Shown: positions 42,897-51,069 of the stretch, one piece after another
Position numbering within the stretch: the stretch's first letter is position 1
Layout of the letters: the number at the start of each line of letters is the position of its first letter
Assembly: GCF_024662235.1 (NCBI RefSeq)
Contig: NZ_CP096276.1
Location: forward strand, 1,984,001 to 2,048,000
Source: Pimelobacter simplex
GTDB lineage: Bacteria; Actinomycetota; Actinomycetes; Propionibacteriales; Nocardioidaceae
Reading direction: 5' to 3'
DNA: 64,000 nt
Notes under the pieces: model-generated
Seen by the model: the letters and a program-made list of their open reading frames with translations, nothing else
The model's database searches: none
What the model was told of the DNA's origin: nothing
Program-made: the position numbers and the translations under genes

Positions 42897-43879
42897 CAGG
42901 GGCGCTGGTAGGTCCAGACCCGGCCCAGGACGCGGTAGGCGAGCACCTCGTTGACCTCGATCATCCGGTCGTTGGACTCGGCGTTCCAGGTGTTGATCGT
43001 GGCCAGGTCGGGGGCGGCCTCGCGCAGCCAGCGCAGCATGTCCGTCTTGAGCAGCAGACCGAGCCGGTGGCCGCGGTGGTCGCGGGTGACCGAGGTGTCG
43101 TGCTGGTCACCCCAGCCCGGCTCGTCGCGGGCGACCGCGACGACCGTCTGGGCGGCGAAGGCGCCGGTCGGGACGTGCCGGGCGACGACCCGGTACAGGT
43201 CCTCGCCGTGGGCGTCGACCGCGGTCTCGTAGGCGCGCATCCGCTCGGCCGGGTAGACCTCGTCCTCGTAGTCGAGGTCGTCGATGGGCGCGTCGTTGAT
43301 CGCCTCGGCCATCACGCCCAGGGCAGCGAGCTCGTCGTCCGGGGTCGGGGCGAGGCGGCGCTCGAGGACGTAGTCGGCGGCGTGCGGGAGCGCCTCGTCG
43401 TAGCGCTGGTCGAGGGCGGCCCAGTCGATCTCGGCGAGCACCTGGCGCCGGTTGATCTCGGCGGACTTGGGCTCCAGGCGGTGGGCCCGGGCGAAGGCGT
43501 CGGCGGCCGGCGACTCCCAGGCGCTGATGGCGATGCTGGTCCGGCCGCGCCGGCGCGCCTCGGCCTCGAGCGCCGCGATGAGCGCCGAGCCGTGGCCGCG
43601 GCGCCGGTGGTCGGGGTGGACGCCGAGCTCGAGCCAGGCCAGGTGCCGGTTGTCGTACTCGCTGGTGCCGATCGAGGACCAGCCGACGACCTGGTCCCCC
43701 ACCCACGCCAGGTACGGCGTACCGGGCTCGCCGTCCCAGCCGTGGCGCCACTGGGCCGCGGCCCGGGCGGGCGTCATCCGGCGCTCCCAGGGTGCGTCGG
43801 CGTCGAGGGTCGCGTTGAACACGTCGGTCCAGGCGGCGAGCGCCGCGGTGTCGTCGGGGCCGAACGGGTGGATCTCCAT
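42893..43879 (-). CDS. Double-domain GNAT acetyltransferase
   Basis: A 328-residue protein with two GNAT-like halves. The N-terminal domain has the acetyl-CoA loop ELGVHPDHRRRGHGSALI near residues 88-105. The second half contains DTSVTRDHRGHRLGLLLKTDML, another R/Q-x-x-G-x-G/A type loop, followed by TWNAESNDRMIEVNEVLAYR. The fused layout resembles mycothiol synthase-like and other actinobacterial double GNATs, but the substrate is unknown. ATG 43879; no clear operon partner. Confidence 0.82.
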   Translation of the reverse strand: MEIHPFGPDDTAALAAWTDVFNATLDADAPWERRMTPARAAAQWRHGWDGEPGTPYLAWVGDQVVGWSSIGTSEYDNRHLAWLELGVHPDHRRRGHGSALIAALEAEARRRGRTSIAISAWESPAADAFARAHRLEPKSAEINRRQVLAEIDWAALDQRYDEALPHAADYVLERRLAPTPDDELAALGVMAEAINDAPIDDLDYEDEVYPAERMRAYETAVDAHGEDLYRVVARHVPTGAFAAQTVVAVARDEPGWGDQHDTSVTRDHRGHRLGLLLKTDMLRWLREAAPDLATINTWNAESNDRMIEVNEVLAYRVLGRVWTYQRPC

Positions 43880-43931
43880 GGGAGCAGCATGCGGTGCCGG
43901 ACCGGCCGGTTCCACTGGATATCCTGGCCAG

Positions 43932-44312
43932 GTGACCCAGACGCCGCCGACCGGCCCCGGCAGCTCCAGCGGCGCCGGGACCTCGCGCCGGCGCCACCTG
44001 ATGGACCCCAACGCGCCCCGCAAGGCGCCCGACCCGCGCGACATCGAGCGCCTGCAGCGCGTGCAGCGCCGGGTGGTCTCGGTGCTGATCGTCACCACGA
44101 TCCTGCACCTGTCGGCGGGCTTCGTGATCGCCGCCGACCACGTCGACGCCGCCCGGACCGACGCCCGGGTGGGGCTCAACGTGATCGCGGCCGCGTTCAT
44201 GGTCGGCGGGATCGCGGCGACCCTGGTCATCAACGGCCGCTCCTGGAAGTCGCCCTGGCTGCTGCTCGGCCTGGTGCTGCTGGCCGTGGGCCTGTGGTGG
44301 ACGGTGCTCTGA
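43932..44312 (+). CDS. Small two-pass membrane protein
   Basis: A 126-residue protein with a Pro/Ser-rich start, a basic region (PRKAPDPRDIERLQRVQRR) and three hydrophobic stretches (VVSVLIVTTILHLSAGFVIA; VGLNVIAAAFMVGGIAATLV; WLLLGLVLLAVGLWWTVL), so two or three membrane passes. GTG 43932 was chosen because TATCCT ends 7 nt before it. It is divergent from the acetyltransferase gene and ends 3 bp from the convergent VOC gene. Function unknown. Confidence 0.6.
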   Translation: MTQTPPTGPGSSSGAGTSRRRHLMDPNAPRKAPDPRDIERLQRVQRRVVSVLIVTTILHLSAGFVIAADHVDAARTDARVGLNVIAAAFMVGGIAATLVINGRSWKSPWLLLGLVLLAVGLWWTVL

Positions 44313-44315
44313 GGC

Positions 44316-44699
44316 TCAGCCCGCGGCGACGTAGGTGTGGGTGACGGCCTCGACGTTGTTGCCGTCGAGGTCGCGCACGAAGACGCCGTAGTAGCCGGGG
44401 TGGTACTCCGGCCACGGCCGCGGCGCGTGGAGCACCTCGGCACCGGCCGCGACGGCGGCCTCGTGGAAGGCGTGCACGGCGTCGGCGTCAGCTGCCTTGA
44501 AGGCGACGTGGACCTCGCGCTGGGCGGCCGGCTGGTCGTCGTAGCTGCTCAGCCAGAAGGCGGGGTCGCCCTCGACGCCGTAGCCGCAGGCGACGCCGAA
44601 GTCCATCACGCGGGAGAAGCCGAGCGAGCCGAGGACCTGGTCGTAGAAGGCCTTGGCCGCGTCGAGGTCGGCACAGTTGATTCCGAGGTGGTCGATCAT
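44316..44699 (-). CDS. VOC-superfamily (glyoxalase-like) protein
   Basis: A 127-residue protein of the vicinal-oxygen-chelate fold: IDHLGINCADLDAAKAFYDQ at the start with a metal-ligand His4, and FVRDLDGNNVEAVTHTY at the end with a candidate Glu ligand. The central REVHVAFKAADADAVHAF fits the family. VOC proteins include glyoxalases, dioxygenases and resistance proteins; the substrate is not evident. ATG 44699 was chosen because homologues begin MIDHLG; ATG 44708 is an in-frame alternative. Confidence 0.8.
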   Translation of the reverse strand: MIDHLGINCADLDAAKAFYDQVLGSLGFSRVMDFGVACGYGVEGDPAFWLSSYDDQPAAQREVHVAFKAADADAVHAFHEAAVAAGAEVLHAPRPWPEYHPGYYGVFVRDLDGNNVEAVTHTYVAAG

Positions 44700-44800
44700 G
44701 ACGCCCATCGAAGCAGCAGGCGCCGACAGCGCACCCGCGATCACCGGCAATCCCACCCAAACCACCTCAACCGGACTGGACCGCTGCCGATCAGCAGGTC

Positions 44801-45496
44801 ATGGTCATGGCACCGCCCGAGCTCCACCCTGCCGTGCTGCAGAACGTCGCCCTGACGGTCCGGCCGACGACGGGGTCCGCGCTCGCGCTGGAGACGAAGG
44901 TCCTCGACCTGGAGCCGCAGTCCGACGGCTCGACGACGCTGGTCGTGGCGCCGCCGCCGGGGCTGGACCCGCGCGAGCACCACTTCGACGCGACGCTGGC
45001 CTGGACCTATCCGTTGGGCCGGATGGAGTGCACGGTGCGGACCCGCCCCGCCCGCCGGGCGTACGGCGAGGTGTGGCTCCTGTGCCCCAGCGCGCCCGCG
45101 ACGCGGCTGCAGGAGCGCGCCTACTTCCGGGCGCGGATCGCGGTCCCGGTGCTGCTCACCTGGACCGACCTCGACGCCGAGCGGGAGCCGGAGCAGGACC
45201 CCGACGTGGAGCCGGAGCCGATCGACCTCGCCGGCGTCGTGGTCGACCTCAGCGAGGGCGGCCTGCTGGCGACGGTCCCCCGCGGGAGCCGGGCACCCGC
45301 GGTCGGTACCCGGCTCGAGGCGACGGTCCGCGTCGACGACGAGGACCTGGCGCAGCCGGCGACGGTGGTACGCCACGTGCGGTTCGCGAGCGGCGGCATC
45401 GGCGTGGCGGTCGCCTTCGCCGAGCCGCGCCGGCACGGTGACCGGCTGCGCGCGGTCGTGTTCGCGGTCGAGCGGCGGCGCCGCAGCCGGACCTGA
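44801..45496 (+). CDS. PilZ-domain protein
   Basis: A 231-residue protein. The N-terminal half resembles a YcgR-type beta domain; the C-terminal PilZ domain has R106-x3-R110 (RAYFR) and D149-x-S151-x2-G154 (DLSEGG), the residues that bind cyclic di-GMP. It therefore probably senses this messenger. AGCAGG precedes ATG 44801. It stands alone in the island, with no flagellar, pilus or cellulose genes in the window to show its target. Confidence 0.85.
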   Translation: MVMAPPELHPAVLQNVALTVRPTTGSALALETKVLDLEPQSDGSTTLVVAPPPGLDPREHHFDATLAWTYPLGRMECTVRTRPARRAYGEVWLLCPSAPATRLQERAYFRARIAVPVLLTWTDLDAEREPEQDPDVEPEPIDLAGVVVDLSEGGLLATVPRGSRAPAVGTRLEATVRVDDEDLAQPATVVRHVRFASGGIGVAVAFAEPRRHGDRLRAVVFAVERRRRSRT

Positions 45497-45528
45497 CCCG
45501 GGCTGCTCCCGGCCGCCCCGGGCCTACA

Positions 45529-45556
45529 TGACAGATGTCACCGGGAACCGGTGACA
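45529..45556. promoter_or_regulatory. TGACA/TGTCA half-site cluster before the ABC transporter operon
   Basis: TGACA-GA-TGTCA (45529-45540) overlaps the perfect inverted repeat TGTCACCGG-GAA-CCGGTGACA (45536-45556). Three TGACA-type half-sites thus lie 44-71 bp before the ABC transporter start. The LuxR-type response regulator encoded at the end of the operon is the likely binder, by inference. Confidence 0.6.
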
Positions 45557-45599
45557 CCGCGGCCTGCCGCCGGCCCCGGACCGGCGGCACCGTGGAGCC

Positions 45600-46550
45600 A
45601 TGACCTCTCCAGCGATCCAGGTCCGCGGACTGCGCCGGTCCTACGGCAGCGGTGCCCGCGCGTACGAGGCGGTGCGCGGCGTCGACCTCGACGTGGCGAC
45701 GGGCACGGTGACCGCCCTGCTCGGCACCAACGGCGCCGGCAAGACCTCCACGATGGAGGTGATCGAGGGGCTCTGCTCCCCCGGTGCCGGCGAGGTCCGG
45801 GTGCTCGGGCTGGACCCGGTCGCCGCCCGTGACCAGGTACGGCGCCGCACCGGCACGCTGCTCCAGACCAGCGGCTTCTCCGGCGACCTGACGGTCAGCG
45901 AGACGCTGCGGATGTGGGCCGGGACGCTGACCGCGCCGCGCCCGCTGGACGAGGTGGTCGCGATGCTCCGGCTGAGCCACCGGCTCGACGTACCGGTCCG
46001 GGCGCTGTCGGGTGGCGAGCACCGCCGCCTCGACCTCGCCTGCGCGCTGACCGGGCGTCCGGAGGTGCTGCTCCTCGACGAGCCGACGACCGGGCTCGAC
46101 CCCGAGAGCCGCCGCGACGTGTGGGACCTGATCCGGTCGCTGCGCGACGCCGGGACGACGGTGCTGCTGACCACCCACTACCTCGACGAGGCCGAGGCGC
46201 TGGCCGACCGGCTGGAGATCATGCACGCCGGCCGCATCGTCCGCTCCGGTACGGCGGCCGAGGTCGTCGCCGGGCATCCCTCCTTCGTCCGCATCCGTAC
46301 GACGAGCGCCCCGCCCTGGCTCGCCGGTCTCCCCGCGGTGCGGACCGTCGCCACCAACGGCGACCGGACCGCCCTGGAGACCAGCGACCTGCAGGAGACG
46401 CTCACCGCGCTCCTGGCCCGGGCCGGGGACGAGGGCCTGCGGCTCGCCGACCTGGAGGCCCGACCGGCCAGCCTGGAGTCGGTCTTCCTCGCGATCGCCG
46501 ACGGCTCCGCGACCACCCCCACCCCCGAGCCCGAGGCGGCCCTGCGATGA
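45600..46550 (+). CDS. ABC transporter ATP-binding protein (DrrA-like)
   Basis: A 316-residue ATPase of the DrrA/CcmA-type exporter family. Walker A GTNGAGKTS is at 42-50, the signature LSGGEHRRLDLACAL near 139, Walker B LLLDEPTTGLDPES near 157, and the switch histidine in LLTTHYLDEAEAL. The C-terminal extension is typical of drug or lipid exporters. Its stop overlaps the permease start (ATGA). A two-component system follows in the same operon. Substrate unknown; resistance or membrane-stress export is the usual role. Confidence 0.92.
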   Translation: MTSPAIQVRGLRRSYGSGARAYEAVRGVDLDVATGTVTALLGTNGAGKTSTMEVIEGLCSPGAGEVRVLGLDPVAARDQVRRRTGTLLQTSGFSGDLTVSETLRMWAGTLTAPRPLDEVVAMLRLSHRLDVPVRALSGGEHRRLDLACALTGRPEVLLLDEPTTGLDPESRRDVWDLIRSLRDAGTTVLLTTHYLDEAEALADRLEIMHAGRIVRSGTAAEVVAGHPSFVRIRTTSAPPWLAGLPAVRTVATNGDRTALETSDLQETLTALLARAGDEGLRLADLEARPASLESVFLAIADGSATTPTPEPEAALR

Positions 46551-47323
46551 CCACGCTCTCCCTCTCCCTGCCCCGCACCCTCCGCCTCGCCCGCTGGAAC
46601 GCCGTCCTGCTCACCCGCAACCGGCTCGCGCTGACCTACGGGACCGTGCTGCCGCTGCTCCCGCTGGCCCTCCTGCTCGGCGGCGATCGCGGCGACGAGG
46701 CGCTCGGCGCGGCGACGATCGCGACGGTGCTGACCATGGCGTTCGTGTTCCCGGTGTTCTACAACGTGCTCTCCCAGTTCGTGACCCGGCGCGACGAGCT
46801 GGTCCTCAAGCGGCTGCGGACCGGTGAGGCGCGCGATGCCGAGCTGCTCACCGCGCTCGTCCTGCCCGGCGCGGTGATCGCGCTGGCGGTGGCGCTGCTC
46901 GCCGTCCCGGTGGCGGCCGCCTTCGGCCAGGACCTCCCCCGCAACCCCCTGCTGTACGTCGTCGGCGCGCTCGCCTGCGTCGCGCTCTACGCGGCCTTCG
47001 CCTTCTGGACCGCGGCCTGGACCCGCAACGCCGAGGCGGCCCAGCTCGCGAGCCTGCCCGTCATCCTCCTCGCGATCGGCGGCCAGATCAGCCTCGCGCT
47101 CCCCGACGCCGCCCAGCGCTGGGCCGAGCTGACCCCCGGGGCGGCACTGACCGGCCTGGTCCGGGTCACCTGGTTCGGCATGGCCGACGGCAGGACGACC
47201 AGCACCCTCGACCTCGCCGCGACCTGGGGGTCGGCCGCCCCGCACCTCGCCGTACTGGTCGCGTGGACCGCGGTGGCGTGCTGGCTCGCGGCCCGCTCGC
47301 TGCACTGGGAGCCCCGGGTGTGA
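46547..47323 (+). CDS. ABC-2-type transporter permease
   Basis: A 258-residue membrane protein with six hydrophobic segments, beginning near LALTYGTVLPLLPLALLLGG and ending LAVLVAWTAVACWLAARSL. RRDELVLKRLRTGEARDAEL is the cytoplasmic coupling helix region of ABC-2 permeases. It pairs with the upstream ATPase, overlapping it by four bases. The histidine kinase gene begins 20 bp downstream with its own hexamer. Confidence 0.9.
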   Translation: MTTLSLSLPRTLRLARWNAVLLTRNRLALTYGTVLPLLPLALLLGGDRGDEALGAATIATVLTMAFVFPVFYNVLSQFVTRRDELVLKRLRTGEARDAELLTALVLPGAVIALAVALLAVPVAAAFGQDLPRNPLLYVVGALACVALYAAFAFWTAAWTRNAEAAQLASLPVILLAIGGQISLALPDAAQRWAELTPGAALTGLVRVTWFGMADGRTTSTLDLAATWGSAAPHLAVLVAWTAVACWLAARSLHWEPRV

Positions 47324-47343
47324 CACCGCCTAGGCTCGCCCTC

Positions 47344-48453
47344 ATGCGCCGCTGGACGGAGCTCGACCAGGTCGAGCGGGTCGACCTCTACACCCGGCAG
47401 TCGCTCTACCTCCTGCTGTGGTTCTTCGTCGGCACCCTGACCATCTCCGCGATCGCGCAGGAGCCCGACCACCGCACGGCCTTCGCGGTCGCGGGCGCCG
47501 GCATCCCCGTGCTCACGGTGGTCGCGACGAGCGTGCTCCGCGCGGTGCTCGACCAGCGGCGCCCGTGGCGCCGGATCGCCCTGCTCCTCGTGCTCTCGGC
47601 GGTCGCGGTCGCGCTGGCGCTGCCCCACCCCGTGTGGGAGGTGGTGGTGGTCGCGGTCTTCGTCAACGTGGTCTGGTCGTTGAGCGGGCTGCGCGACCAG
47701 TGGCTCACCGTGACGCTCGTCCTCGGGCTGGGCGTCTTCATGGGCGCGACGACCGGCAGCCTGGCCCTGCTGGCCGGCGGGATGTTCATGGCGGCCTTCT
47801 GCATCTTCACCGTGCGCGCCTCGCTGTGGCTGCTCGGTGTCGTCACCGAGCTCGACCAGGCGCGGTCCGCCCAGGCCGCGCTGGCGGTCGCCGAGGAGCG
47901 GCTCCGGTTCTCGCGCGACGTCCACGACGTGATGGGACGCCGGCTCTCAGCGATCGCGGTCCAGGCCGAGCTCGCCGCGTCCCTGGCCGACCGCGCCGAC
48001 CCGCGCGCCGCCGCGCAGATGCTCGCCGTGCGCGGGGTCGCCCACGACGCCCTGCGCGAGGCTCGCGAGCTGGCCCGCGGCTACCGCCCGACCGACCTGC
48101 ACCAGGAGCTCGAGGGCGCCCGTGCGCTGCTGCGCTCGGCCGGGATCGAGGTCCGCCTCGACGTCGCGGAGGTGCCCGCGCCCTGGCAGGAGCCGGCGGC
48201 CTGGATCGTGCGCGAGGCGGTCACCAACGTGCTGCGCCACTCCGCCGCCACCCAGGTCGCCATCACCTTCCGGGCGCCGGAGCTCTGCGTCACCAACGAC
48301 GGCGTCGCGAGCGCCGAGCCGGGCACGGGTCTCGGTCTCGACGGCCTGCGTGAGCGGCTCGCTCCGCTGGGCGCGACGGTGACCACCGCGGCCGACGTAC
48401 CGGACTTCCGTCTCACCGCCCGCTTCCCCGACCTCGTGCAGGAGCCCGCATGA
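47344..48453 (+). CDS. DesK-type sensor histidine kinase
   Basis: A 369-residue kinase with about five to six membrane segments in the first 165 residues and no large extracellular domain. A HisKA_3 dimerisation motif FSRDVHDVMGRRLSAIAVQ follows with phospho-accepting H194, then the ATPase domain with REAVTNVLRHSAATQV and GTGLGLDGLRERL. This type pairs with LuxR-like regulators, as here. ATG 47344 was chosen because TAGGCT ends 8 nt before it; GTG 47320 is in frame but would overlap the permease stop. Confidence 0.9.
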   Translation: MRRWTELDQVERVDLYTRQSLYLLLWFFVGTLTISAIAQEPDHRTAFAVAGAGIPVLTVVATSVLRAVLDQRRPWRRIALLLVLSAVAVALALPHPVWEVVVVAVFVNVVWSLSGLRDQWLTVTLVLGLGVFMGATTGSLALLAGGMFMAAFCIFTVRASLWLLGVVTELDQARSAQAALAVAEERLRFSRDVHDVMGRRLSAIAVQAELAASLADRADPRAAAQMLAVRGVAHDALREARELARGYRPTDLHQELEGARALLRSAGIEVRLDVAEVPAPWQEPAAWIVREAVTNVLRHSAATQVAITFRAPELCVTNDGVASAEPGTGLGLDGLRERLAPLGATVTTAADVPDFRLTARFPDLVQEPA

Positions 48454-49064
48454 CCGCGCCGATCCGCGTCCTCCTCGCCGATGACGAGCACCTGATCCGC
48501 ACCGCCCTCGTGCAGCTGCTGGGGCTGGAGCCCGACCTGGAGGTGGTGGCCGAGGCGGCCACCGGCGACGAGGCGCTGGCGATGGCGGTCAAGCACGCCG
48601 TGGACGTCGCGGTGCTCGACCTGCAGATGCCCGGCCCCGACGGCATCGCCGTCGCCGAACGGCTCGCCGAGGTGCTGCCGGGCTGCGGCGTCGTGATCGT
48701 GACCGGCCACGGGCGTCCCGGACACCTCAAACGGGCCCTGGGGACGGGCGTGCGCGGCTTTCTGCCGAAGACGACCTCGGCGGTCACGCTCGCCGAGGTC
48801 GTCCGCAAGGTCCACGCCGGCGGACGCCACGTCGACCCCGAGCTCGCCGCCGAGGCGATCGCCGCGGGCGACAGCCCCCTGACGCCGCGTGAGGCGGACG
48901 TCCTCGAGCTCGCCGCGGACGGCGCCCCGGTCGACGAGATCGCCGACCGGGCCGCGCTCTCGCCGGGGACCGTGCGCAACTACCTGTCGAGCGCGGTCAT
49001 CAAGCTGGGCGCCGCCAACCGGCACGACGCCGCCGCGACGGCGCGCCGGATGGGGTGGATCTGA
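48450..49064 (+). CDS. LuxR/NarL-family response regulator
   Basis: A 204-residue regulator: receiver with D11-D12 and phosphorylation site D57 (AVLDLQMPG), then the LuxR-type helix-turn-helix SPLTPREADVLELAADG ... ALSPGTVRNYLSSAVIKL. It overlaps the kinase gene by four bases and ends 3 bp from the convergent fadA6. It probably controls the ABC exporter via the TGACA half-sites at 45529-45556. Confidence 0.92.
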   Translation: MTAPIRVLLADDEHLIRTALVQLLGLEPDLEVVAEAATGDEALAMAVKHAVDVAVLDLQMPGPDGIAVAERLAEVLPGCGVVIVTGHGRPGHLKRALGTGVRGFLPKTTSAVTLAEVVRKVHAGGRHVDPELAAEAIAAGDSPLTPREADVLELAADGAPVDEIADRAALSPGTVRNYLSSAVIKLGAANRHDAAATARRMGWI

Positions 49065-49067
49065 GGC

Positions 49068-50234
49068 TCAGCCCAGGCGCTCGATGATGGTGACGTTGGC
49101 CTGGCCGCCGCCCTCGCACATGGTCTGCAGGCCGTAGCGGCCGCCGGTGCGCTCGAGCTCGTTGAGCAGCGTGGTCATCAGCCGGGCACCGGTGGCGCCG
49201 ATGGGGTGACCGAGGGCGATGCCGCCGCCGTTGACGTTGAGCTTGTCGTGGGGGACGCCGGTCTCCTTCATCCAGGCCAGCACGACCGAGGCGAAGGCCT
49301 CGTTGCACTCGAACAGGTCGATGTCGTCGATCGACATCCCGCTCTTGGCCAGCGCGTGCTTGGTCGCCGGGATGGGACCGGTGAGCATCCAGACCGGGTC
49401 GTCGCCGCGCACCGAGAGGTGCACGATCCGGGCGCGCGGGGTCAGGCCGTGGTCCTTGACCGCCTGCTCCGAGGCGATCAGCAGCGCGGCGGAGCCGTCG
49501 CAGATCTGCGAGGCGACCGCGGCGGTGATCCGGCCGCCGGGGGCGAGCGGGTCGAGGCCGGCCATCTTCTCCAGGGAGGTCTCGCGGGGGCACTGGTCGG
49601 TGTCGAAGACCGTCCCGTCCTCCAGCGTGTAGGGCGCGATCTCGCTGCGGAAGCGGCCGGCGTCGATCGCGGCCCGGGCCCGCTCGTGCGAGGCGAGGGC
49701 GTAGCGCTCCATGTCCTCGCGGCTGACGTCCCACTTCTCCGCGATCATCTCGGCGGAGCGGAACTGGCTGACCTCCTGGTCGCCGTAGCGCTTGAGCCAG
49801 CCCGGCGACTCGGCGAAGGGCGTCGAGAAGCCGTACTGCTGACCGGCCAGCATCGCCGCCGAGATCGGGATGGCGCTCATGTTCTGCACGCCGCCGGCCA
49901 CGACGAGGTCCTGGGTGCCGGACATGACCGCCTGGGCGGCGAAGTGCACGGCCTGCTGCGACGAGCCGCACTGGCGGTCGATCGTCACGCCGGGGACGTG
50001 GTCGGGCAGGCCCGCGACGAGCCACGCCGTACGGGCGATGTCGCCGGCCTGCGAGCCGAGCGTGTCGCAGCAGCCCAGGATGACGTCGTCCACGGCGCCC
50101 GGGTCGACCCCGGTGCGCTCGACGAGCGCCCCGATCGAGTGCGCGCCGAGGTCGGCGGAGTGGACGCCGGCGAGTGCGCCGCCGCGCTTGCCGACCGCGG
50201 TGCGGACGGCGTCGACGATGTAGGCCTCAGCCAT
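49068..50234 (-). CDS. fadA6: Thiolase FadA6 of HIP catabolism
   Basis: Thiolase acting late in steroid ring C/D degradation. The 388-residue protein has C89 (DRQCGSS), H343 (GHPIGATG) and C373 (CEGGGQANV) intact, at the same numbers as FadA5 in this window. It is the last gene of fadE30-ipdF-fadA6, transcribed from the KstR2-type site at 52284. In Mycobacterium the corresponding gene (Rv3556c) also lies beside ipdF and fadE30. AAGGAGA lies 7 bases before ATG 50234, so this gene is Shine-Dalgarno-led. Confidence 0.92.
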   Translation of the reverse strand: MAEAYIVDAVRTAVGKRGGALAGVHSADLGAHSIGALVERTGVDPGAVDDVILGCCDTLGSQAGDIARTAWLVAGLPDHVPGVTIDRQCGSSQQAVHFAAQAVMSGTQDLVVAGGVQNMSAIPISAAMLAGQQYGFSTPFAESPGWLKRYGDQEVSQFRSAEMIAEKWDVSREDMERYALASHERARAAIDAGRFRSEIAPYTLEDGTVFDTDQCPRETSLEKMAGLDPLAPGGRITAAVASQICDGSAALLIASEQAVKDHGLTPRARIVHLSVRGDDPVWMLTGPIPATKHALAKSGMSIDDIDLFECNEAFASVVLAWMKETGVPHDKLNVNGGGIALGHPIGATGARLMTTLLNELERTGGRYGLQTMCEGGGQANVTIIERLG

Positions 50235-50265
50235 GGCAGGTCTCCTTGTGTTGGGGTGGGAACGA

Positions 50266-51069
50266 TCAGGCGTGCTGGCTGCTGACGGAGATGACCTCGC
50301 CCGTCAGGTACGACGAGTAGTCGCTGGCGAGGAAGACCATCACGTTGGCGACCTCCCAGGGGGCGGCCGCGCGGCCGAAGGCCTCGCGCTGCTTGAGCTC
50401 GACGAGCAGCTCGGGCGAGGTGACCTTCTCGAGGAACGGGTGCATCGCCAGCGAGGGCGAGACCGCGTTGACCCGGATGCCGTGCGGCGCCAGGTCGAGC
50501 GCCGAGCAGCGGGTCAGCGCCATCACCCCGGCCTTGGCGGCGGCGTAGTGGGCCTGGCCCTCCTGGGCGCGCCAGCCGATGACGGAGGCGTTGTTGACGA
50601 TCACGCCCTTCTTGCCGGCCGCCACGAAGCGCTGCCCGACCGCGCGGGTGGCGCGCATCGTGCCGGTCAGGGTGATGTCGATGACCCGGTTCCAGGTCTC
50701 GTCGGTGACCTCGAGGATCGAGTCGGTGCCGCCCAGGCCCGCGTTGTTGATCATGATGTCGACGCCGCCGAAGTCGTCGGCCGCGTCGAGCAGGGCGGTG
50801 ACGTCCTCCTCCTTGGTCACGTCGCAGACCAACTGGCGCACGCGCTCGGCGCCGAACTCGGCGGCCAGCGCCTCCTCGGCCTCGGCCAGGCGGCGGGCGT
50901 GGGTGTCGCTGAACACGACCGCCTTGGCGCCCTCCTCGAGCGCCCGTCGTACGACGGCCGCGCCGATGCCCGCGCCGGCCGCGGCGGTCACGACGACCAC
51001 CTTGCCGGCGAGCAGGTCGTGGCCCGGGACGTAGTCGGGGGTGGGCTGCTCCGGTCGCATGGCGGTCAT
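50266..51069 (-). CDS. ipdF: IpdF, short-chain dehydrogenase of HIP catabolism
   Basis: A 267-residue SDR assigned to IpdF (Rv3559c-like), which converts a hydroxyl/keto group of the 5-OH-HIP-CoA branch. The cofactor loop is TAAAGAGIGAAV, a variant of TGxxxGxG; NNAGLGGTDS and NNASVIGWRAQEGQAHYAAAKAG with Tyr and Lys follow. The N-terminal extension of about 20 residues is usual for this group. ATG 51069 overlaps the fadE30 stop (ATGA). The exact redox step is taken from the family. Confidence 0.88.
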   Translation of the reverse strand: MTAMRPEQPTPDYVPGHDLLAGKVVVVTAAAGAGIGAAVVRRALEEGAKAVVFSDTHARRLAEAEEALAAEFGAERVRQLVCDVTKEEDVTALLDAADDFGGVDIMINNAGLGGTDSILEVTDETWNRVIDITLTGTMRATRAVGQRFVAAGKKGVIVNNASVIGWRAQEGQAHYAAAKAGVMALTRCSALDLAPHGIRVNAVSPSLAMHPFLEKVTSPELLVELKQREAFGRAAAPWEVANVMVFLASDYSSYLTGEVISVSSQHA

